From positions 1,674,001-1,738,000 of the forward strand of contig CAVRRQ010000006.1 of assembly GCA_963723595.1 (NCBI GenBank): a stretch of 64,000 nucleotides of DNA, given 5' to 3'. The first letter of the stretch is position 1. Each line of letters begins with the position of its first letter. Below, in pieces: positions 15,982 through 25,414 of this stretch. The position numbers and the translations under genes were made by a program. Source of the stretch: RYN-230 sp963723595. GTDB taxonomy: Bacteria > Actinomycetota > Actinomycetes > Streptosporangiales > Streptosporangiaceae. Below the pieces are notes generated by a model, which saw only the letters and a program-made list of their open reading frames with translations, was not told the origin of the DNA and ran no database searches.

Positions 15982-17649
15982 ATGACCGAGGACTTCGAGC
16001 GGATCACCGAGGAGCCGGTACCGGACACGGCGACCCAGCACATGGTGCGGATGCGCGACGGGGTACGGCTCGCCACCGATGTCTACCTGCCAGCCGGTGA
16101 CGCTCCGGTGGAGGCTGTCCTGGTCCGGCTGCCGTACGACAAGAACAGCAGGTACGTGTTCTTCAAGTGGGTGGCGGACATCTTCACCCGGCGCGGCTAC
16201 GCCATGGTCGTGCAGGACGTCCGGGGCAAGTTCCGGTCCGAGGGCGAGACGCTCGGCTTCGCCGGCGAGGTAAACGACGGCTACGACACGATCGACTGGA
16301 TCATCGCCCAGCCGTGGTCGAACGGGATCGTCGGGATGTTCGGCGACTCGTATTACGGATTCACCCAGTGGGCGGCGGTCAGCAGCGGGCACCGGGCCCT
16401 GCGCGCGATCGTGCCCCGGGTCACCACCACGAACCTGCTGGGCCCGCCGCACGTGGACGGTCCGGTGCGGGACGTGCCGTGGCTGGTGCACCCGGACTAC
16501 GTCTCGCACTACTGGGTGGACAAACACATTTACTGGCGCCCGCTGAACTGGAACCTGCGCCCGCTGACCGAGGTGTTCGAGGACCAGTTCCGCGCTATCG
16601 GCCGCCGGTCGGCTGCCTACGACGCGTCGGTGCCACATCCAGTGCCGCTGCCCATCTACACCGAGGGCCACCCGTTCGACGGCCGGCCGATTCCGGTGCT
16701 GCACTCGGTAGGCTGGTTCGACAACCTGTCGATCGTCTCGATGCGGGACTACATGACGCTGTCACGCAAGCCCGGCTGGGCTCCGCTGCAGTACCTCAAC
16801 GCCGATTCGGTCGACCATGAGAACTACCATCTGCGCCACGCGCCGATCGCAGAGCAGGACGACCACGGAGTCGACGACGAGGCGCTGAGCCGGATGCTGA
16901 CCCACTACACGCAGCCGGCGCTGGACTTCTTCGACGTGTTTCTCAAGGGGATCCGGGACGCCAGCACGCTGCCTCAGGTGTCGTGGCACCTCGGCCACGA
17001 GGATTACCACGAAGCGCCGTCGTGGCCGCCACCCGGCGCCCACGAGCAGCACCTGTACCTGGTCGGCCTGGCCACCGCGGCGACCTCCGGCGGCCAGCTC
17101 ACCGAGCACGGCCCGGCCGCGGAGCAGGCCGCCGAGTGGGAGTACGACCCGGAGGATCTGGTCGCTTCCAGCGTGCCGAACTCGTTCGCGTTCCTGCATG
17201 AGTTCCCGGACGAGGCGGCCACCGCGCAGCGGCCGGACGTGCTCAGCTTCGCGTCCGCGCCAGCGACCTCGCCGGTCGATCTCGCCGGGCCGGTCGATCT
17301 GCTGCTCACCGTGACCTCGACTGCGCCATCGACGTACTTGTTCGCCAGGCTGCTGGACGAGGCGCCCGACGGGACGGCCCGGATGATCGTCCGCGGCCAG
17401 GGTGAGCTGACCGAGGTCTCCGGCGCCAGCCAGGCGCGGATCGAGATGGGCCACACCGGATACCGGCTGCGCCCCGGGCACCGGTTCCGGCTGAACATCA
17501 CCAGCAGTGATTTCCCGGAGTACATGCGCCATCCCGGCACCGCCGAGAACCCGTGGCTGGCCGCCGAAACCAAGCCCTGTACGCAACGGCTGATCACCCG
17601 GGCGGATGCGCCGGCCTCGCTGCGGCTGACTGTGCTCGATCAGGAGTGA
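15982..17649 (+). CDS. CocE/NonD family hydrolase (X-Pro dipeptidyl-peptidase S15-like), copy 1
   Basis: A 555-residue alpha/beta hydrolase of the CocE/NonD family, which includes cocaine esterase, glutaryl-7-ACA acylase and amino-acid ester hydrolases. The nucleophile elbow is GDSYYG (Ser about 123). Upstream family motifs are MRDGVRLATDVYLPAGD, LVRLPYDKN and VVQDVRGKFRSEGE. The C-terminal beta-sandwich domain begins around residue 380 and includes HTGYRLRPGHRFRLNITSSD. No signal peptide, so it is cytoplasmic. ATG 15982 gives the usual N-terminus; the frame opens at GTG 15961. It is about 55-60% similar by eye to the 19199 gene. Confidence 0.88.
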   Translation: MTEDFERITEEPVPDTATQHMVRMRDGVRLATDVYLPAGDAPVEAVLVRLPYDKNSRYVFFKWVADIFTRRGYAMVVQDVRGKFRSEGETLGFAGEVNDGYDTIDWIIAQPWSNGIVGMFGDSYYGFTQWAAVSSGHRALRAIVPRVTTTNLLGPPHVDGPVRDVPWLVHPDYVSHYWVDKHIYWRPLNWNLRPLTEVFEDQFRAIGRRSAAYDASVPHPVPLPIYTEGHPFDGRPIPVLHSVGWFDNLSIVSMRDYMTLSRKPGWAPLQYLNADSVDHENYHLRHAPIAEQDDHGVDDEALSRMLTHYTQPALDFFDVFLKGIRDASTLPQVSWHLGHEDYHEAPSWPPPGAHEQHLYLVGLATAATSGGQLTEHGPAAEQAAEWEYDPEDLVASSVPNSFAFLHEFPDEAATAQRPDVLSFASAPATSPVDLAGPVDLLLTVTSTAPSTYLFARLLDEAPDGTARMIVRGQGELTEVSGASQARIEMGHTGYRLRPGHRFRLNITSSDFPEYMRHPGTAENPWLAAETKPCTQRLITRADAPASLRLTVLDQE

Positions 17650-17651
17650 CC

Positions 17652-19202
17652 GTGAGCCCCGGATATGTGCTCGTCAACGCGGACGTGCACACCATGGACC
17701 CGGCGCGGCCGCGCGTTTCGGCCGTGGCCATGGCGGGCGGCCGGATTACCGGTACCGTCGGCAGCGATGAGCTGAGGGCGGCCCACCCGGATGCACAGGT
17801 CGTGGATCTGGGCGGCCGGGTGGTCATCCCCGGGTTCGTGGACGCGCACTGCCATTTCGAGCTGACCACGACCCACCTGTCGTACGCGGTGCCGCTGCAC
17901 GCCCCGCCGCACTCCTCCTTGCAGGAGATCTGCCATACGCTGCGGGACCACGCGGCGGCCACACCCGGCTCCGGGTGGATCGTCGGCCGGGCCAACTTCG
18001 GCCTGCACCAGTTCGTCGCCGAGCAGCGGCCGCTCACCCGCCAGGACCTGGACGAGGCGGTTCCCGGCCGGCCCGTCGTCGTCTACTCCGGGATGCATGT
18101 CACCACGTTGAACACCGCCGGGCTGCGCGCCGCCGGATTCCTGGACGGGGCAGCACCGCCGATGGGCGCTCTGCTCGACCTGGACACCGGGCGGGGCACC
18201 GAGCTGTGGAGCTGCCTGCCCCAGCCCGAGTTCGGCATCGACGCGGTAGCGGCGGCCATGTCCGGGCTCGGCACCTCGATGTTCACCGCCCGCGGCGTGA
18301 CCACGATCAACGACATCGTGCACTCAGCCGAAGGCGTCCGGGCGTATCAGCAGCTGCGCCGCGAAGGCACCCTGCCGGCCCGGATCGACCTGCGGTTCCA
18401 CAGTCCGCGCCAGCTCACCTCGGCGGACCTGGCCGTGACCGGGCTGGAATCCGGTTTCGGCGACAGCTGGCTGCGGCTGGGCGGGATCAAGCTGTTCGTC
18501 GATGGCGCCGGGCACGATCTGGCGCACCAGACGCTGATCGACCTCAAATGGCACCAGGAAGATCTGGACGCCGAGGTGGTGGCCGCGCACCGGGCGGGGC
18601 TCCAGCTGATGATGCACGTCCAGTCGGCCGTGGCGGTGGACATGGCCCTGCTCGCGCTGGAGCGGGCCCTGGCGCGGTACCCGCGGGCTGATCACCGGCA
18701 TCGGCTGGAGCACGCCGGTGATCTGCCGGTGGACGACGAGCGGCTGAGCCGGATGAGCGCGCTGGGGGTGGTGCCGGTGGCCACCCCACAGTTCATCTAC
18801 AGCTACGGGGACGCCCAGCCGGAGGCCAGCCAGCCGCCGCTGCGGTCCCTGCATGAGCGCGGCTTTCGGGTGCCCGGCAACAGCGACAGCACCGGGAGCC
18901 AGCCGGAGGCGGCTAACCCTTTCCACAGCATCTGGTGCGCACTGACCCGCCGCACCAGGCTGGGCCGCGAACTTCTTCCAGATGAACGCCTCAGCCTGGA
19001 GGCGGCGCTGCGGATGTTCACGGCCGACGCTGCCTGGGCGTGTCACCTGGACGATCGCGGCGTGCTCGCCCCCGGGAAACTCGCCGACCTGGTCGTGCTC
19101 GGGACCGATCCCGGGCAGATCCCGGTGGATGACCTGCCGGGCGTGGCCGTCAACCAGGTCTGGATCGGCGGCGAGATCCGCCACGACCTGGAGCACCGGT
19201 GA
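17652..19202 (+). CDS. Metal-dependent amidohydrolase, YtcJ-like
   Basis: A 516-residue amidohydrolase-superfamily enzyme of the YtcJ-like branch. It shows the N-terminal beta part (VLVNADVHTMDP), the metal-binding PGFVDAHCHFE (HxH), a GIKLFVDG segment, HRLEHAGDLP and the late NSDSTGSQ, then the C-terminal APGKLADLVVLGTDP that closes these proteins. GTG 17652 is chosen because AGGAG at 17642-17646 is well placed; GTG 17646 is also in frame. It sits between two CocE hydrolases and ends in a GTGA overlap with the second. A cytoplasmic hydrolase of an amide or cyclic amide is likely. Confidence 0.88.
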   Translation: MSPGYVLVNADVHTMDPARPRVSAVAMAGGRITGTVGSDELRAAHPDAQVVDLGGRVVIPGFVDAHCHFELTTTHLSYAVPLHAPPHSSLQEICHTLRDHAAATPGSGWIVGRANFGLHQFVAEQRPLTRQDLDEAVPGRPVVVYSGMHVTTLNTAGLRAAGFLDGAAPPMGALLDLDTGRGTELWSCLPQPEFGIDAVAAAMSGLGTSMFTARGVTTINDIVHSAEGVRAYQQLRREGTLPARIDLRFHSPRQLTSADLAVTGLESGFGDSWLRLGGIKLFVDGAGHDLAHQTLIDLKWHQEDLDAEVVAAHRAGLQLMMHVQSAVAVDMALLALERALARYPRADHRHRLEHAGDLPVDDERLSRMSALGVVPVATPQFIYSYGDAQPEASQPPLRSLHERGFRVPGNSDSTGSQPEAANPFHSIWCALTRRTRLGRELLPDERLSLEAALRMFTADAAWACHLDDRGVLAPGKLADLVVLGTDPGQIPVDDLPGVAVNQVWIGGEIRHDLEHR

Positions 19203-20947
19203 GCCCGGGCCCGGACGCCACGGCGCCCAGCCCGGTACCGGACACGGCCACGCAGTACATGGTCGCGATGCGGGACGGCGTGCGCCTGGCCACCGACGTG
19301 TACCTGCCAGCAGCGGGTTCCCCGGTGCCCGCGGTACTGGTGCGGCTGCCCTATGACAAGAACAGCCGCTATGTGTTCATGGCGCAGGTGGCCAGGCGGC
19401 TGACGGCGCGTGGCTATGCCCTCGTCGTCCAGGACGTCCGCGGCAAGTACCGGTCGGAGGGGGAGCCGCTCGGGCCGGTCAGCGAGGTCCGTGACGGCTA
19501 CGACACCATCGACTGGGTCAGCCGCCAGGTGTGGTGCACCGGACGGGTCGGCACGTTCGGCGACTCCTATTACGGCTTCACCCAGTGGGCCGCCCTGAGC
19601 GCCCAGCACCCGGCCCTGCGGGCCATGGTGCCCCGGGTCACCAGCACCGACATTTCCCAGTTCAAGCACGTCTGGCATGGCACCGTCGTGGATGTGCCAT
19701 GGCTGCGGTTCGTCGGTTATATCGCCAGCTGCTGGACCGGCCGTTACGTCCACGAGAAGGAGCCCGACTGGGATCAGGTGCCGCTGACCGAGGTGTTCGA
19801 GGCCTACTTCCGGGATGTTGGTGAGCGCTCCCTCTGGTACGACCTGATGGTGCCGCGCACGATCCCGGTACCGGTCTACGGCGAGGGGCACCCGCACGAG
19901 GCGCGGCCGGTGCCGACCCTGCATTGTGTGGGATGGTTCGACAATGTCGCGACGTTCTCGATGCGGGACTACATGACGCTCGCCTCGTCGCCGTCCGCGG
20001 GCCCTTACCAGTACCTGTACGCGGACTCGCACGACCACGAGAATTACCACCTGGCCAACGTGCCGGTCCAGCCGTCCGACGACCACGACACCAACGACGA
20101 GGCGCTGGAGAAGATGCTCGACGGGTACATCGACCCGGCGATCGACTTCTTCGATGTCTTTCTCCGGGAGGTCGCCGGCGCCGCGGCGCCGCCCCGGGTC
20201 CGCTGGCACCTCGGCCACGCCGGGTACCGGGAATCCCTGGCTTGGCCGCCCCCGGGGAGCCAGGTCCTGACGCTGTACCTGACGGACCTCGCCGCGGCGG
20301 CGGAATCCGCCGGGGTTCTATCGGCCAGCCAATCATCCGCGGCCGAGACGTGCGAATGGGACTATGACCCCCGGAACCTGGTCAAGTCCGCGGCCGAGAA
20401 CACATTCGCGTTTCTCTTCGAGTACCCAGACGAGTCAGAAAGGGCGCGGCATCCGAACGTACTGGCGTTCGAGAGCAAAGTCCTGGAGCAGCCGCTCGAC
20501 CTGGCCGGGCCGGTGGATCTGTTCGTCCGGGTAGCCTCATCGGCGCCCAGCACCGACATCTACGCCAAGCTGTGCGACCGTGCGCCGGACGGATCGATCC
20601 ACCAGATCGTCCGGGGCCAAGGCGTGCTCACCGAACCCGGGCCCGGGAGCCTCGCCCGAATTGAGCTGGGCCACACCGGTTACCGGCTCCGGCCCGGGCA
20701 CCGGCTCTACCTGCAGGTCGCAAGCAGCGACTACCCGGAGTTCCCGCCGAACTCCGGGACAACGGAAAACCGGTGGACCGCGGCGACGCGGGCAGGCAGC
20801 CGGCAGGTGCTGCATACCGATGCGGCCCTAACCAGTCACCTCGTCCTCACCGTCGTCCGCCGCCGGTTCGACGAAGACGGCATCTTGGACGCTGCCGAGG
20901 TCATCGAAGCGCGGGCCGGCGTCTTCACCCCCATCGACCCGCGTTGA
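19199..20947 (+). CDS. CocE/NonD family hydrolase, copy 2
   Basis: A 582-residue paralogue of the 15982 gene, with the same elbow GDSYYG (Ser about 123), MRDGVRLATDVYLPA, LPYDKNSRYVF, VVQDVRGKYRSEGE and C-terminal HTGYRLRPGHRLYLQV. It has about 25 extra C-terminal residues (EVIEARAGVFTPIDPR). The GTG start overlaps the stop of the amidohydrolase gene by 4 bases, so the two are translationally coupled. Two related hydrolases in one operon suggest two related ester or amide bonds in the substrate, or two substrate sizes. No signal peptide. Confidence 0.88.
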   Translation: MSPGPDATAPSPVPDTATQYMVAMRDGVRLATDVYLPAAGSPVPAVLVRLPYDKNSRYVFMAQVARRLTARGYALVVQDVRGKYRSEGEPLGPVSEVRDGYDTIDWVSRQVWCTGRVGTFGDSYYGFTQWAALSAQHPALRAMVPRVTSTDISQFKHVWHGTVVDVPWLRFVGYIASCWTGRYVHEKEPDWDQVPLTEVFEAYFRDVGERSLWYDLMVPRTIPVPVYGEGHPHEARPVPTLHCVGWFDNVATFSMRDYMTLASSPSAGPYQYLYADSHDHENYHLANVPVQPSDDHDTNDEALEKMLDGYIDPAIDFFDVFLREVAGAAAPPRVRWHLGHAGYRESLAWPPPGSQVLTLYLTDLAAAAESAGVLSASQSSAAETCEWDYDPRNLVKSAAENTFAFLFEYPDESERARHPNVLAFESKVLEQPLDLAGPVDLFVRVASSAPSTDIYAKLCDRAPDGSIHQIVRGQGVLTEPGPGSLARIELGHTGYRLRPGHRLYLQVASSDYPEFPPNSGTTENRWTAATRAGSRQVLHTDAALTSHLVLTVVRRRFDEDGILDAAEVIEARAGVFTPIDPR

Positions 20948-20984
20948 CGCGGGGCGCGCCCGGCAGGAAGGGAAGCGGACACAG

Positions 20985-21890
20985 GTGACGGCCAGGCTCG
21001 CCGGTTCATGGATCGGCTACCACGCCCGGGTCAGCCCGGGCCGGACGGCCATGCACGATCTGGCGGGCGGCCAGCGGCTGGATGCGTTCTTCGCCGTGTT
21101 CGGCACGGTACGGACGTGTGCGGCAGCGGCGATTGCAATCCAGCAGGCGGTCGCCAGGCATGTGTGGCCGGCTGGGGAGAGAGTGCGGGTGCGGATCAGC
21201 ATGCACTCCGGTGAGGCCGAGCAGACCGCGGTCGGTCTGGTGGGCATGGAGGTGCACCACGCCGCGCGGATCTCCGCAGTGGCGCACGGTGGACAGATCC
21301 TGGTCTCCGCCGCGGCCGCCGTCCTGCTTAGCGACGCGCTCCCGGACGGCGCCAGCCTGCGTAATCTGGGCTGGCACCGGCTGAAGGATCTCGGTCGGGC
21401 CGAGCAGACCTTCCAGCTCGATGCACCCGGGCTGCCGACCGCGTTCCCGCCGCTGCGGTCACTGGACAACCCGCAACTGCCTAACAACCTGTCAACGCAG
21501 GCCTCCAGCTTCATCGGCCGCGACGTCGCGCTCGCCGAGGTGTCAGGGTTGGTGACGGCCTCGCGCCTGGTCACGCTCACCGGGGCGGGGGGCGTCGGCA
21601 AGACCCGGCTGGCGCTGCAGGTGGCGGCCGCCACCGGGGCGAGGTCGGCAAACCAGACCCCGTCGCCGCTTCCGTCGAGCAGCGGCCGGGCGTCACCGCT
21701 TCGCCCGGTACATGCTTACGTTCGAATCTGGCCGACGCCGTCCAGGCGGCCACGCACCTGCGTGCCCGGACCTGCGCGGTGTTTCCTGGCGCCCCGTGGC
21801 CAGGCCTACCGCGCGCTGGTCACCGGCACCCGAGCTCACACCGTCCACATGCTGCGATCGGTCCGGCGGCTGAGCTTCGCACCGGCCTGA
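20985..21890 (+). pseudogene. Truncated class III cyclase / NB-ARC regulator relic
   Basis: The frame encodes the second half of a class III adenylate-cyclase-like domain (FFAVFGTVRTCAAAAIAIQQ, RISMHSGEAEQ, HHAARISAVAHGGQILVS), then FIGRDVALAEV and the P-loop LTGAGGVGKTRLALQVA. After about residue 220 similarity stops. The next 50 bp make sense only on the opposite strand (LLDGSGDGVWFADLA, the expected continuation), implying a small inversion. The rest is the relic repeat at 21684-21830. The N-terminus also lacks the first part of the cyclase domain. It is probably non-functional. Confidence 0.75.
21684..21830 (+). repeat. Dispersed relic segment, copy 2 (pairs with 6580-6730)
   Basis: This matches the segment at 6580-6730 from GTCACCGC through CGCCCGGTACATGCT to GTGGCCAGGCCTACCGC. 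It follows directly on the inverted part of the cyclase/NB-ARC relic. Confidence 0.6.
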
Positions 21891-22127
21891 AACCCGCCCG
21901 GCAGGCGTCCCAGCCCGGCCAGCATCATCCGGGCACTCTCATGCTGCTGTCCGCCGGCTAGGCGCTGGTGCCCGCGGGCCGACGGTCCTCGGTCAGCGCT
22001 GTCTGGAGCTGTGTGCGTGAGGTGATACCGAACTCGACCGGAGCGCTGAGGTGGTGAGCGGCGGATGGCAGAAGTCCGAGCCGAAAATGTCGTCAAAGCC
22101 GACCGCGCTCACGTCACCGGGGCAGTG

Positions 22128-23759
22128 TTACACGCCGCCTAGCCGCGTGTCCTGGGTGGCCCACTTGTGCTGGCGCAGCACGAACTTCTGGGTCTTGCCG
22201 GTCGATGTCTTCGGCAGCGGTCCGAACTCGATCGAATCCGGGCACTTGTAGTGCGCGAGGCGTTCCCGGCAGAACGCGATGATCTCCTCGGGGGTGGCTG
22301 CGGCGCCCTCGTTGAGCGTGACGAATGCCTTGGGCCGCTCGCCCCAGTGCGGATGCGGGATGCCGATGACTGCGCATTCGAGCACGGCCGGGTGGGCCGC
22401 GATTGCCTGCTCGACTTCGATGCTGGAGATGTTCTCGCCGCCGGAGATGATGATGTCCTTGCCACGGTCGCGCAGCTCAATGTTGCCGTCGGGATGCCAG
22501 ACGGCCAGGTCCCCGGAATGGAACCAACCCCCGGCGAACGCTTTACGAGTGGCGGCTTCGTCGTTGAAGTAGCCGCTCATGACGTTGTTCCCGCGCATGA
22601 TCACCTCGCCCATCACCTGCCCGTCCTGGGGGACGTCGGTCATCTGCTCGTCGACGACCCGGACCAGGTCGGAGGAGGGGTAGGCCTGCCCCTGACGGGC
22701 CAGGTACGTCGCGCGCTGTTCCACGGGGAGCTCACGCCAGGCTTCCTGCTCTGGGCACACGGTGATCGGACCGTAGGTCTCGGTCAGGCCGTACACGTGT
22801 ACGACGCGGAAGTTGAGCTCGCTCATCCGGGCGAGCAGCGTCGGCGAAGGCGGCGCGGCGGCCACCATCGCCGTCACCGCCCGCTCCAGGCGGTGCGCCA
22901 GGGGATGGTTGGTGACCATCAGCTGGACGGTCGGGGCCCCGTTGTAGTGGGTGATCCCCTCGCCGTCGATCAGCTCCCAGATGAGTTCGGGGTCTACCGC
23001 GCGCATGGTCACGTGGCGCGCCGCGACCGCGGTGACCGCCCACGGGAAGCACCAGCCGTTGCAGTGGAACATCGGCAGCGTCCACAGGTAGGCCGAGTCG
23101 GTGCCCAGGCCGGCCACGATCACCTCGTTCAGCGCGTTCAGGTACGCGCCGCGGTAGGTGTACTGCACCCCCTTGGGCCGCCCCGTGGTCCCGGAGGTGT
23201 AGTTGATCGAGATGGTCTCTTCCTCGTGCTCCAGCCAGCTCGCCGGCCGCGCTGGCGAGGCAGCGGCCAGGAACTCCTCGTACGGGTCCCCGGGCGCGCC
23301 GGTGTCGTCACAGCGGATCACGGCCACGCCGGGCAGGCCGGACGGCTCGGCGACCGCCGTGAGCCCTGTGTCGAGCAGCAGGTACCTCGCGCCGCTGTGC
23401 TGCAGGATGTACCCGATCTCGGCGCCGGACAGGCGGTTGTTGACCGCGACCAGGATGCCGCCCGCGGCCGGCACGCCGAAGTGGGCCTCCAGCATGGCCG
23501 GCGAGTTGAACAGCAGCGTGGCGACGCGGTCTCCCTTGGCCAGGCCCGCCGACCTGAGCGCGTTGGCGAGCCGCCACGACCGTTCGGCCAGTTCCCGGTA
23601 GCTGTACCGCCGCTTGCCAGCCGCGACGGCGACCTTGTCCGGGTACAGGTACGCGGCCCGGTACAGGAAATCGACCGGGTTCAATTCCGAACGGAACACG
23701 GTGGCCGCCGCCGCTCCGGGTCCGGGCCGACCCGGGTCCTGGGAAAGCGCCCCGCTCAT
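22128..23759 (-). CDS. AMP-dependent acyl-CoA synthetase/ligase
   Basis: A 543-residue adenylate-forming enzyme that would activate a carboxylic acid as acyl-AMP and then acyl-CoA. Motifs in order: P-loop-like YTSGTTGRPKGV, HYNGAPTVQL, YGLTETYGPITV, GWFHSGDLAVWHPDGNIEL, DRGKDIIISGGENISSIEVE and the catalytic-lysine region LPKTSTGKTQKFVLR. ATG 23759 lies 6 bases from AGGAGG, with an alternative ATG at 23762 overlapping the stop of the oxidase gene. The order (oxidase then ligase) suggests one operon. The acid substrate is unknown; medium-chain or aryl acids are possible. Confidence 0.9.
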   Translation of the reverse strand: MSGALSQDPGRPGPGAAAATVFRSELNPVDFLYRAAYLYPDKVAVAAGKRRYSYRELAERSWRLANALRSAGLAKGDRVATLLFNSPAMLEAHFGVPAAGGILVAVNNRLSGAEIGYILQHSGARYLLLDTGLTAVAEPSGLPGVAVIRCDDTGAPGDPYEEFLAAASPARPASWLEHEEETISINYTSGTTGRPKGVQYTYRGAYLNALNEVIVAGLGTDSAYLWTLPMFHCNGWCFPWAVTAVAARHVTMRAVDPELIWELIDGEGITHYNGAPTVQLMVTNHPLAHRLERAVTAMVAAAPPSPTLLARMSELNFRVVHVYGLTETYGPITVCPEQEAWRELPVEQRATYLARQGQAYPSSDLVRVVDEQMTDVPQDGQVMGEVIMRGNNVMSGYFNDEAATRKAFAGGWFHSGDLAVWHPDGNIELRDRGKDIIISGGENISSIEVEQAIAAHPAVLECAVIGIPHPHWGERPKAFVTLNEGAAATPEEIIAFCRERLAHYKCPDSIEFGPLPKTSTGKTQKFVLRQHKWATQDTRLGGV

Positions 23760-25414
23760 CATCTGCCTCCTTCGCGGCCGTACGTCACGGCTCCGGCCGG
23801 CTCGAGCAAGACTCCCGGGTTCATGATCCCGGCCGGGTCGAGTTCGCGCTTCGCGCCGCGAAGCGCGCCGGCGAACAGCGGCGGCACCTCGCGCAGGTAC
23901 CAGCGGCGATGGTCGCGCCCGACGGCGTGGTGGTGGGTGATCGTGCCGCCGAGCGCCGCGATCGCCTCCGAGGCCGCGAGCTTGATCTGGTCCCACTGCT
24001 CCAGTTCCCGGCCCGGCCGGCCGGGCGCGAAGACCGAGTAATACGGTGCGGGGCCGTCGGGATATACGTATGCGAAACGGCATGAGACCACACCGCCGCC
24101 GCATGCCTGGTGCACTGCCTGCCTCGTGGCCGCCAGCACACCCTCGTGGAACTCCCAGAAGCGATCCCAGGTGATGGCCGTCTCGAAAGTCTCGCTGATC
24201 AGCCCGAGCCGGACCAGGCCGTCACGCAGGTGCCCTCCGCGCAAGAACGAAGCCCGCCAGGCCGCGGCCGGATCGCCTTCCCCGGCGCGGACCTCGCCGC
24301 GGTGGCTGCCGCAGATCTCCAGCGCCCGGGCCAGCCACGGCCCCAGCTCGTGGTCCGCCGACTCAAAGCCGAGCACGAGAATCGCATGCGACCCGTCACC
24401 GCTTCCCGACATCAGCGCCTCGTCGTGGCCGAGCAAGCGGCAGTTGGCCGGATTCAGCCCGGACTGCGCGAGTTCCCGGGCCGCCTGCACCGCATCGGCG
24501 AAATCGGCAAACGACACCGAGGCGGCCGCCCGGAACCTGGGCCGCGGCTGCACGCGCATCCACGCCTCGGTGATCACGCCCAGCGCGCCTTCGGAGCCGC
24601 AGAACAATCGCTCCGCCGACGGGCCCGCACCAGAGGCCGGCAGCCGCCTTGTCTGCAGCATGCCGCGCGGCGTCACCACGCGGACGGCCTCCACGAACTC
24701 GTCGATATGGGTGTGCAGGGTCGCGAAATGGCCGCCCGAGCGCGTCGCTATCCACCCGCCCAGCGTCAACCACTCAAACGACTGCGGGAAATGCCGCAAC
24801 GTCAGGCCGAACGGCTTCAGTTGCGCCTCCAGCGCCGGGCCCAGCGTGCCCGCCGCGATCCGTGCGGCCCGCGAGGTACGGTCAACCTCCAGCACCCCCT
24901 GCATGTGGCGGAGGTCAACGCTGACCACGCCGTGGTAACCGTCACCCACATCGGGCTCGACCCCGCCGACCACACTGGAGCCGCCGCCGAACGGGATCGC
25001 AGCGACACCGGCATCGCTGCACCAGTCCAGTACCGACACCAGCTCGCTCTCGCCGCGAGGGAATGCCACGAGATCGGGCGCATGCGCGTAATCCCGGCGG
25101 AAGGCGCGGACCAGATCGCGGAACGACCGGCCGTACGTGTGGGCGGCCCGGTCGTACGGATCCGTGCTGAAGGCCGGCTCAAGCGACACCGGCGGCACCA
25201 GCCGCGGCGCGGGCAGGTCCAGCTCCTCCACCTGGGGCGGCTCCTGCACGCGCACGCCGTCGATCCCGAGGCGCTCGGTGAAGACGGCCCCGAGTTGCTC
25301 GATCTCGCTCGCCGCCAGCCCTTCGTCCTCCAGGCCCCAGCCCCAGAACTTGCGCCTGGCGGCTGACTGCGGCAGCACCGCAGACGCCCCGTCACCTGTT
25401 CCGTCAGCGCTCAC
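23759..25414 (-). CDS. FAD-binding oxidase, alkyldihydroxyacetonephosphate synthase-like
   Basis: A 551-residue PCMH-type flavoprotein (FAD_binding_4 plus FAD-oxidase_C). Motifs: TYGRSFRDLVRAFRRDY, PFGGGSSVVGG (FAD pyrophosphate loop), LTLGGWIATRSGG, GSEGALGVITEAW, HHHAVGRDHRRW and the C-terminal LDPAGIMNPGVLL. These fit AGPS-like bacterial oxidases, which often lie beside acyl-CoA ligases. GTG 25414 is chosen because AGGAGG is 7 bases upstream; GTG 25420 is too close. True ether-lipid synthesis is not shown; it may be a 2-hydroxyacid or carbohydrate-type oxidase. Confidence 0.85.
   Translation of the reverse strand: MSADGTGDGASAVLPQSAARRKFWGWGLEDEGLAASEIEQLGAVFTERLGIDGVRVQEPPQVEELDLPAPRLVPPVSLEPAFSTDPYDRAAHTYGRSFRDLVRAFRRDYAHAPDLVAFPRGESELVSVLDWCSDAGVAAIPFGGGSSVVGGVEPDVGDGYHGVVSVDLRHMQGVLEVDRTSRAARIAAGTLGPALEAQLKPFGLTLRHFPQSFEWLTLGGWIATRSGGHFATLHTHIDEFVEAVRVVTPRGMLQTRRLPASGAGPSAERLFCGSEGALGVITEAWMRVQPRPRFRAAASVSFADFADAVQAARELAQSGLNPANCRLLGHDEALMSGSGDGSHAILVLGFESADHELGPWLARALEICGSHRGEVRAGEGDPAAAWRASFLRGGHLRDGLVRLGLISETFETAITWDRFWEFHEGVLAATRQAVHQACGGGVVSCRFAYVYPDGPAPYYSVFAPGRPGRELEQWDQIKLAASEAIAALGGTITHHHAVGRDHRRWYLREVPPLFAGALRGAKRELDPAGIMNPGVLLEPAGAVTYGREGGR

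Noticed and set aside
22167..24041. 624-codon plus-strand frame opposite the acyl-CoA ligase
   Set aside because: Antisense shadow caused by high third-position GC; the minus strand has all adenylate-forming motifs.
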